Of a stretch of DNA of 64,000 nucleotides, positions 58,436 through 64,000 are shown one piece after another. The DNA is from Burkholderia puraquae. GTDB taxonomy: Bacteria; Pseudomonadota; Gammaproteobacteria; Burkholderiales; Burkholderiaceae. Both the position numbers and the translations under genes were made by a program. The stretch lies in the NCBI RefSeq assembly GCF_002099195.1, contig NZ_NBYX01000024.1:26486-90485 (forward strand). The letters are read 5' to 3'. The first letter of the stretch is position 1. Every line of letters begins with the position of its first letter. The notes under the pieces are model-generated. The model saw only the letters and a list, made by a program, of their open reading frames with translations, did not search any database and was not told the DNA's origin.

Positions 58436-59926
58436 TCAACGCAGCCGGATCAGCGTCGACTTCAGCTCGGTGTACTTCTCGAGCGCGTGCAGCGACTTGT
58501 CGCGGCCGTTGCCCGACTGCTTGTAGCCGCCGAACGGGAAGTTCATGTCGCCGCCCTCGTCGTAGCAGTTCACCCATACCGTGCCCGCACGCAACCGGCG
58601 CGACACGTCGTGCGCGGTCGTCAGGTTCGACGTCCACACGGCCGCGGCCAGCCCGTATTCGGTGTCGTTCGCGATCCGCACGGCCTCGTCGACGTCGTCG
58701 AACACGATCACCGACAGCACGGGCCCGAAGATCTCCTCGCGTGCGATCTTCGCATCCGGCTTCACCTCGAACACCGTCGGCTCCACGTAGAAGCCGCCCG
58801 TTTCCTCCTTCACGCGCGCCCCGCCGGTGACGAGCCGGCCTTCGCTGCGGCCGGCCTCGATATAGCCGAGCACGCGCTCGAGCTGGATGCCGTCGACGAT
58901 CGCGCCCATCGACACCGACGGATCGAGCGGATTGCCGGGTACGTATGCGCGCGCGGCCGCGACGAGCTTCTCGATGAACACGTCCTTGATGTCGCGATGC
59001 ACGAGCAGCCGGGAACCTGCCGTGCACATCTCGCCCATGTTGTAGAAGATCGCGCCGGCGGCCGCCTGCGCCGCGCGGTCGAGATCGGGGCAATCGGGCA
59101 GCACGATGTTCGGCGACTTGCCGCCGAGTTCGAGCCACGCGCGCTTCAGGTTCGACTGCGCGGCATACTGCATGATCAGCTTGCCGACTGCCGTCGAGCC
59201 CGTGAACGCGATGCAGTCGACGTCGCGATGCAGCGCGAGCAGCTTGCCCGGCTCGCCCGCGCCCGGCACGACGTTGAACACGCCGGCCGGGATGCCGGCT
59301 TCGTACGCGAGCTGTGCGACACGGATCGCGGTCAGCGGCGATTTCTCCGACGGCTTCAGCACGACGCTGTTGCCGGCCGCGAGCGCGGGGCCGAATTTCC
59401 ACGCGGCCATCAGGATCGGGAAGTTCCACGGCACGACGGCGGCCACCACGCCGACCGGCTCGCGCGTGACGAGACCGACGAGATGATGATCGGCCGGCGC
59501 GACCTCGCCGCCCACCTTGTCGATCGCTTCCGCAAACCATTCGACGCAATACGCGGCGCCCGGCACGTCGACCGTCGTCGTGTCGCCGATCGGCTTGCCG
59601 GCATCGAGCGTCTCGAGCAGCGACAACTCGTCGAGATGCTCGCGCATCAGCGCGGCCCAGCGCAGCAGCACGGCCTTGCGCGCACGCGGGTTCAGCCCGG
59701 CCCACACGCCCGCGTCGAACGCGCGCCGTGCGGCCGCAACGGCCGCGTTCACGTCGGCTTCGCCGCAATCGGCGACCTTCGCGAGCACGCGGCCGTCGAT
59801 CGGGCTCACGCAGTCGAACGTCTTGCCGCCGTGCGCGTCGCGTGACGCGCCGTCGATGAATGCGCGCCCTTCGATCTCGAGCGACGCCGCCTTGTCCTGC
59901 CAGTCAGCCAAAGTCAACTTGTTCAT
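58436..59926 (-). CDS. puuC: PuuC-like gamma-glutamyl-gamma-aminobutyraldehyde dehydrogenase
   Basis: A 496-residue NAD(P)-dependent aldehyde dehydrogenase. Landmarks are VPWNFPILMAAWKFGPALAA, FTGSTAVGKLI, the general-base glutamate in LELGGKSPNIV and the nucleophile cysteine in YNMGEMCTAGSRLLVH. It resembles PuuC/PauC enzymes, which oxidise gamma-glutamyl-aminobutyraldehyde. Its neighbour on the same strand is the PuuR-like regulator; the remaining pathway genes diverge on the other side of the control region. Confidence 0.88.
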   Translation of the reverse strand: MNKLTLADWQDKAASLEIEGRAFIDGASRDAHGGKTFDCVSPIDGRVLAKVADCGEADVNAAVAAARRAFDAGVWAGLNPRARKAVLLRWAALMREHLDELSLLETLDAGKPIGDTTTVDVPGAAYCVEWFAEAIDKVGGEVAPADHHLVGLVTREPVGVVAAVVPWNFPILMAAWKFGPALAAGNSVVLKPSEKSPLTAIRVAQLAYEAGIPAGVFNVVPGAGEPGKLLALHRDVDCIAFTGSTAVGKLIMQYAAQSNLKRAWLELGGKSPNIVLPDCPDLDRAAQAAAGAIFYNMGEMCTAGSRLLVHRDIKDVFIEKLVAAARAYVPGNPLDPSVSMGAIVDGIQLERVLGYIEAGRSEGRLVTGGARVKEETGGFYVEPTVFEVKPDAKIAREEIFGPVLSVIVFDDVDEAVRIANDTEYGLAAAVWTSNLTTAHDVSRRLRAGTVWVNCYDEGGDMNFPFGGYKQSGNGRDKSLHALEKYTELKSTLIRLR

Positions 59927-60023
59927 CAGGATGCCTCAGTTTTTTGGCATTCGCGATGCGACACGCCGCTGCGCGTGACGCGCAGCCGGCTGGCAGCGAA
60001 TGCAGTGATGCGCGGTCGGAAGG

Positions 60024-60593
60024 TCAGAAGGTCGCCGGCGAATTGGCCGAGACGACCTCGCAGACCAGCTCCGCGCTGGGATTGCGAAAACGGTGCGGCA
60101 AACGGCTTTCGAAGTAGTAGCCGTCCCCGGGGTCGAGCAGCCACGTCGCGCCGTCGACGGTCAGCTCGAGCCGGCCCGACACGACGACACCGCCTTCGTG
60201 CCCCGCGTGCACGAGCATCTCGGGGCCCGTATCGGCCTGCGGCTGGTAGATCTCGCGCAGGATGCACATGTTGCGGTCCTTCATGCTCGCGCCGACCAGA
60301 TGAAACGCGAGCGTGTCGTTGCCGAGGTTCGGCATCTCGTCGCGACGCGACACGACCGAACGCGATTCGACGAGCTCGAACGTGAAGAACTCCGCGAGAC
60401 TCATCGGGATGCATTCGAGCAGCTTCTTCAGCGAGCCGACCGACGGGCTCACGCGGCCCTGCTCGATCAGCGAGATCGTGCCGTTGGTGACGCCGGCGCG
60501 CTTCGCGAGCTCACGCTGCGACAGGCCATGCTTGATGCGCACGAAACGCAGGCGCTCGGCGACTTCGGTGGACATCGATTCGGTTTCGGACAC
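60024..60593 (-). CDS. puuR: PuuR-like XRE-cupin repressor of polyamine catabolism
   Basis: A 189-residue regulator. An XRE helix-turn-helix (LRFVRIKHGLSQRELAKRAG, then GTISLIEQGRVSPSVGSLKK) at residues ~15-68 is followed by a cupin domain (HAGHEGGVVVSGRLELTVDG, then LDPGDGYYFESRLPHRFRNP). This is the PuuR/PauR plan, a repressor released by putrescine. It lies between puuC and the long divergent control region and should control both sides. Confidence 0.9.
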   Translation of the reverse strand: MSETESMSTEVAERLRFVRIKHGLSQRELAKRAGVTNGTISLIEQGRVSPSVGSLKKLLECIPMSLAEFFTFELVESRSVVSRRDEMPNLGNDTLAFHLVGASMKDRNMCILREIYQPQADTGPEMLVHAGHEGGVVVSGRLELTVDGATWLLDPGDGYYFESRLPHRFRNPSAELVCEVVSANSPATF

Positions 60594-60784
60594 GATAAGT
60601 GCGATGACAAAGTGAAACGACGTGTTGGACAGCCGTTGAATATTCTAATCACTTTATGCCGCACATCAGCGGGGAAAACCCTGAAAGGCGTTCGAAATAA
60701 TGAACACTCCGTCGATCATTCCTTTTGCGAATCTTTTGTTCGCATTGCTCGGGAAAGCCCTGATGCAGCACTGTTAAAAAACAT

Positions 60785-60812
60785 TTGACGCCGTTTTTGG
60801 CTCGTATATGCT
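60785..60812 (+). promoter_or_regulatory. Sigma-70 promoter candidate facing puuD
   Basis: TTGACG (60785-60790), 16 bp, then TATGCT (60807-60812). It is the best promoter match in the region. Confidence 0.5.
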
Positions 60813-60874
60813 GGCTCTCAGGTTAGCGTCATCAAGCATTCATCGGCAGCAAAAAACGTTATCGCAACGCAAAA

Positions 60875-60890
60875 ATTGATGCCCATCAAT
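60875..60890. promoter_or_regulatory. Palindromic operator candidate in the polyamine control region
   Basis: ATTGATG-CC-CATCAAT is a perfect 7+2+7 palindrome about 60 bp downstream of the TTGACG/TATGCT promoter. It may be the site of the PuuR-like repressor. Confidence 0.5.
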
Positions 60891-61499
60891 GTAAATAACG
60901 CGTAACCGGCGCCTTGATTATTTTAAACGCCCAGCGCGTCGAAACGGTCAGGTGTTCAATACTTTCAACAACCCAGTCGAGTGTAATCGTGAGAGTCCGT
61001 GGCCCTCTGGTGAGGTGGGATCGAGGCGATGTGCGAAGTTTGCGCAGCGCGTCGTCCGCTTCCGACGACGGCAGTTGCGGCTGGCATAGTCCTCGCCTGC
61101 TTCACCTGTCGATCTACACCATCCTGTCCCGTCGTTCCGTTCGGCGTCACAACGCCGTATCCGCACGCGCATTCGTCGCCGTCGATACCGACGAAGTGGC
61201 GTCGCTGTTGCCGTAGCGCCTCTCCTTTCTTTACGTCGTTCGTTTCATCTGCTGATTCGCCAACCGCATCGTCCGTGCGGTGACGGAACGCGTTCGCGCA
61301 TTCGTTGCCGCGTCGCGTATCGCAATGAAACGAACGACGGCCTGATCGTCGCGCGCAGCGCGGATCGCCACGCCATCCCGTTGCGCCCATTCACCAGCGG
61401 CCCTGCGTCTCGCGCAAGGCTGCGGGACTGTTGCACGCCGGCGTTTCGCCACATCCGGCAAGACGTTCGCAACAATCCTCCGGATAACTGATTGACGTC

Positions 61500-62288
61500 A
61501 TGGAAAGAAGGAAACCCCTCGTCGGCATCACCGCCGACCACACGCAAATCGGCGCCCACGCGTCGCATACGGTCGGCGACAAATACGTCGCCGCGATCGT
61601 CGACGGCGCGCAAGCGTTCGCGATGGTGCTGCCCGCGCTCGGCGAGCGCCAGTCGGTCGACGACGTACTCGACACGGTCGACGGCCTGCTGTTTACCGGC
61701 AGCTACTCGAACGTGGAGCCGCATCGGTACGGCGGCGAACCGAGCGCGCCCGGCACGAAGCACGACCCGGCCCGCGACGCGACCACGCTGCCGCTGCTGC
61801 GCGCGGCGATCGCCGCGGGCGTGCCGGTGCTGGCCGTCTGCCGCGGCTTCCAGGAGCTGAACGTCGCCTGCGGCGGCACGCTGCACCAGCGCGTGCATGA
61901 AGAGCCGGGCTTCGCCGATCACCGCGAGGACGACGACGCGCCGATGGACACGCAGTACGGCCCCGCACACGTCGTGCGCCTGACGCCCGGCGGCAGGCTG
62001 CACGCGCTCGCCGGCGGCCGCGACGAAGTGCACGTGAACTCGCTGCACAAGCAGGGCATCGCGCAGCTCGGCTCCGGCCTCGCCGTCGAGGCCGTCGCGC
62101 CGGACGGGCTGATCGAAGCCGTGAGCGTCGTCGATGCACCGGCTTTCGCCCTCGCCGTGCAGTGGCATCCGGAATGGCGCCATGCGCAGGACCCGCTGTC
62201 GAGCGCGATCTTCCGCGCCTTCGGCGATGCCTGCCGCGCCCGCCGCACTACCCGCACGCGCGCCATGGCCGCCGCCGCGCTCGCTTGA
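61500..62288 (+). CDS. puuD: PuuD-like gamma-glutamyl-GABA hydrolase
   Basis: A 262-residue class-I glutamine-amidotransferase-like hydrolase (peptidase C26). The nucleophile cysteine is in PVLAVCRGFQELNVACGGTL, and the histidine and glutamate in ALAVQWHPEW. LLFTGSYSNVEPHRYGG is the family's substrate loop. It frees GABA from gamma-glutamyl-GABA. The first gene of the rightward polyamine unit, it lies 29 bp before puuA. Confidence 0.9.
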   Translation: MERRKPLVGITADHTQIGAHASHTVGDKYVAAIVDGAQAFAMVLPALGERQSVDDVLDTVDGLLFTGSYSNVEPHRYGGEPSAPGTKHDPARDATTLPLLRAAIAAGVPVLAVCRGFQELNVACGGTLHQRVHEEPGFADHREDDDAPMDTQYGPAHVVRLTPGGRLHALAGGRDEVHVNSLHKQGIAQLGSGLAVEAVAPDGLIEAVSVVDAPAFALAVQWHPEWRHAQDPLSSAIFRAFGDACRARRTTRTRAMAAAALA

Positions 62289-62317
62289 GCGCGCCGACCC
62301 AACCAACGAGAACAGAC

Positions 62318-63655
62318 ATGCAAGATATCGAAGGTTTTCTGAAGCAGCACCGGATCACTGAAGTCGAAGCGATCATTCCCGACATGGCCGGCATCGCGCG
62401 CGGCAAGATCACGCCGCGCAACAAGTTCACGTCCGGCGAATCGATGCGCCTGCCGCAGGCCGTGATGGTGCAGACCGTCACCGGCGAATATCCGGAAGAC
62501 GGCTCGCTGACCGGCGTGACCGACCCCGACATGGTGTGCGTGCCCGACGAGTCGACGATCCGCCTGATCCCGTGGGCCATCGACCCGACCGCGCAGGTGA
62601 TCCACGACTGCGTGCACTTCGACGGCTCGCCGGTCGAGATCTCGCCGCGCTACGTGCTGCGCCGCGTGCTCGACCTGTACAAGGCGAAGGGCTGGAAGCC
62701 CGTCGTCGCGCCCGAACTCGAGTTCTACCTGGTCGACATGAACAAGGACCCCGACCTGCCGCTGCGTCCGCCGGTCGGCCGCACGGGCCGCCCCGAGACG
62801 GGCCGCCAGTCGTATTCGATCGAGGCCGTCAATGAATTCGACCCGCTGTTCGAGGACATCTACGAGTACTGCGAAGCACAGAACCTCGACATCGACACGC
62901 TGATTCACGAAGTCGGCGCCGCGCAGATGGAGATCAACTTCATGCACGGCGACGCGCTGTCGCTGGCCGACCAGGTGTTCCTGTTCAAGCGCACGGTGCG
63001 CGAGGCCGCGCTGCGTCACAACATGTACGCGACGTTCATGGCCAAGCCGATGGAAAACGAGCCGGGTTCGGCGATGCACGTGCACCAGAGCATCGTCGAC
63101 GAGGAAACGGGCGAGAACCTGTTCACGTCGAAGGAAACCGGCGGTGCGACGTCGATGTTCTACAACTACCTCGCGGGGCTGCAGAAATACACGCCGGCCC
63201 TGATGCCGATCTTCGCGCCGTACATCAACTCGTACCGCCGGCTGTCGCGCTTCATGGCCGCGCCGATCAACGTGCAGTGGGGCTACGACAACCGCACGGT
63301 CGGCTTCCGCATTCCGCACTCGGGCCCGTCGGCACGCCGCATCGAGAACCGTATCCCGGGCGTCGACTGCAACCCGTATCTCGCGCTCGCGGCGACGCTC
63401 GCGGCCGGCTATCTCGGCATGACGCAGCGCCTGGAGCCGACCGAGCCGCTCGTCAGCGACGGCTACGACCTGCCGTACCAGCTGCCGCGCAACCTCGAGG
63501 AAGGGCTGACGCTGATGGCCGCCTGCGAGCCGCTCGGCGAGATCCTCGGCCACAAGTTCCTGAAGGCGTATTTCGCGCTGAAGGAAACCGAATACGAAGC
63601 GTTCTTCCGCGTGATCAGCTCGTGGGAACGCCGCCATCTGCTGCTGCACGTCTGA
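62318..63655 (+). CDS. puuA: Glutamine-synthetase-family gamma-glutamylpolyamine synthetase
   Basis: A 445-residue GS-fold ligase. It shows EAIIPDMAGIARGKITPRNK at the start, the metal site ELEFYLVDMNKD, GAAQMEINFMHGDAL, SAMHVHQSIVDEETG and the arginine loop GPSARRIENRIPGVDCNPYL. In this context it should ligate glutamate to putrescine or another polyamine, the first step of the pathway, and not make glutamine. It is followed by an aminotransferase gene after 37 bp. Confidence 0.9.
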   Translation: MQDIEGFLKQHRITEVEAIIPDMAGIARGKITPRNKFTSGESMRLPQAVMVQTVTGEYPEDGSLTGVTDPDMVCVPDESTIRLIPWAIDPTAQVIHDCVHFDGSPVEISPRYVLRRVLDLYKAKGWKPVVAPELEFYLVDMNKDPDLPLRPPVGRTGRPETGRQSYSIEAVNEFDPLFEDIYEYCEAQNLDIDTLIHEVGAAQMEINFMHGDALSLADQVFLFKRTVREAALRHNMYATFMAKPMENEPGSAMHVHQSIVDEETGENLFTSKETGGATSMFYNYLAGLQKYTPALMPIFAPYINSYRRLSRFMAAPINVQWGYDNRTVGFRIPHSGPSARRIENRIPGVDCNPYLALAATLAAGYLGMTQRLEPTEPLVSDGYDLPYQLPRNLEEGLTLMAACEPLGEILGHKFLKAYFALKETEYEAFFRVISSWERRHLLLHV

Positions 63656-63692
63656 GCGTGCACACAACCGAATACGGAATCACGGAGGAAAC

Positions 63693-64000
63693 ATGACTTA
63701 CCGCAACGAATCTGCCTGGATCCAGCCGGCCGCGCCGACCGCCGCACCGCGCGCGACGCAGGCTCGCTCGACCGCCGAATACCGCGCACTCGACGCCGCG
63801 CACCACATCCACCCGTTCTCGGACATGGGCGCGCTGAACCGCGCGGGCAGCCGCGTGATCGTGAAGGCGGACGGCGTCTACCTGTGGGACTCGGACGGCA
63901 ACAAGATCCTCGACGGGATGGCCGGCCTCTGGTGCGTGAACGTCGGCTACGGCCGCAAGGCGCTCGCCGACGCCGCGTATCGCCAGTTGCAGGAACTGCC
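63693..64000 (+). CDS. Class-III aminotransferase, putrescine/polyamine type (3' end outside window)
   Basis: The first 102 codons of a PLP aminotransferase, with GGAGG before the ATG. HHIHPFSDMGALNRAGSRVI, then YLWDSDGNKILDGMAGLWCV and NVGYGRKALADAAYRQLQEL are typical of the SpuC/omega-aminotransferase group that acts on putrescine with pyruvate. The PLP lysine lies beyond the window. Its place after puuA fits a route in which polyamines are handled both by glutamylation and by transamination. Confidence 0.85.
   Translation, partial: MTYRNESAWIQPAAPTAAPRATQARSTAEYRALDAAHHIHPFSDMGALNRAGSRVIVKADGVYLWDSDGNKILDGMAGLWCVNVGYGRKALADAAYRQLQEL

Larger units (their letters stand above)
60594..61499. 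other. 900-bp divergent control region of the polyamine cluster
   Basis: I see no credible gene here. The first ~370 bp are A/T-rich and hold the promoters of puuR (leftwards) and puuD (rightwards). The next ~500 bp up to the puuD start are GC-rich and give a very long leader. Short frames exist but none has protein character. Confidence 0.55.

Noticed and set aside
60914..61216. A 100-codon frame in the polyamine control region
   Set aside because: Its start lacks a ribosome site and the composition (Arg/Ser-rich) matches random GC-rich translation.

Overview
The window is about 64 kb of GC-rich (roughly two-thirds G+C), densely coded DNA. It reads as a chromosome segment of a Burkholderia species, most likely of the cepacia complex. 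This is an inference from gene content: a contiguous bioA-bioF-bioD-bioB operon, a single-chain indolepyruvate ferredoxin oxidoreductase, a KirBac-type potassium channel very close to the Burkholderia pseudomallei protein, several Gram-negative porin, LysR and glutathione-transferase families typical of Burkholderiales, and the glmU-glmS pair. No rRNA, tRNA, phage, insertion sequence, integrase or CRISPR array was seen.

Layout. 1-6.1 kb: end of a hydrolase gene, then the biotin operon with translationally coupled genes and a strong terminator. 6.1-11.5 kb: CutC, two small membrane proteins, an EAL phosphodiesterase and a Na+/H+ antiporter. 11.5-17.5 kb: indolepyruvate oxidoreductase, then a 1.4 kb non-coding tandem array of 54-nt elements at about 88-bp spacing, each ending in a DnaA-box-like nonamer, then an acetyltransferase. 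17.8-22 kb: glutathione transferase, KirBac channel, sulfate-binding protein, and a DapA-like aldolase/lyase behind a possible lysine-rich leader peptide. 22-30 kb: a broken VapBC pair, LysR regulators beside a transporter and a glutathione transferase, and a Tat-exported phospholipase C. 30-40 kb: GhrA, HMG-CoA lyase, a YbaK-type deacylase, EamA/AsnC, a haloacetate-dehalogenase-like hydrolase, nitronate monooxygenase, LysR and a porin. 40-48 kb: a BASS transporter, two abutting octamer repeat arrays, an EAL-GGDEF protein, and a LacI/epimerase/kinase sugar operon. 48-55 kb: MidA, an atypical SDR, folB-ttcA, glmU and glmS. 55-58.4 kb: a RelE/HTH toxin-antitoxin pair, small exported proteins, an FtrB-FtrC iron pair and a copper chaperone under a MerR-type promoter. 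58.4-64 kb: a polyamine (gamma-glutamylated putrescine) catabolic cluster.

How genes work together. BioF, BioA, BioD and BioB carry out the last four steps of biotin synthesis. The LacI regulator, epimerase/isomerase and PfkB kinase overlap by 4 bp each and would turn an imported aldose or ketose into a sugar phosphate. The polyamine genes (PuuA-, PuuD- and PuuC-like enzymes, a PuuR-like repressor and an aminotransferase) form two divergent units around a 0.9 kb control region. GlmU and GlmS supply UDP-GlcNAc.

The most unusual object is the array at 15438-16871. It has at least 13 head-to-tail, diverged but length-conserved elements, no convincing coding signal, and a fixed-phase DnaA-box-like right end. 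The next most unusual are an intergenic repeat family absorbed in frame at both ends of bioF, and a RelE-like toxin frame that lacks its expected stop and runs through the whole antitoxin gene.
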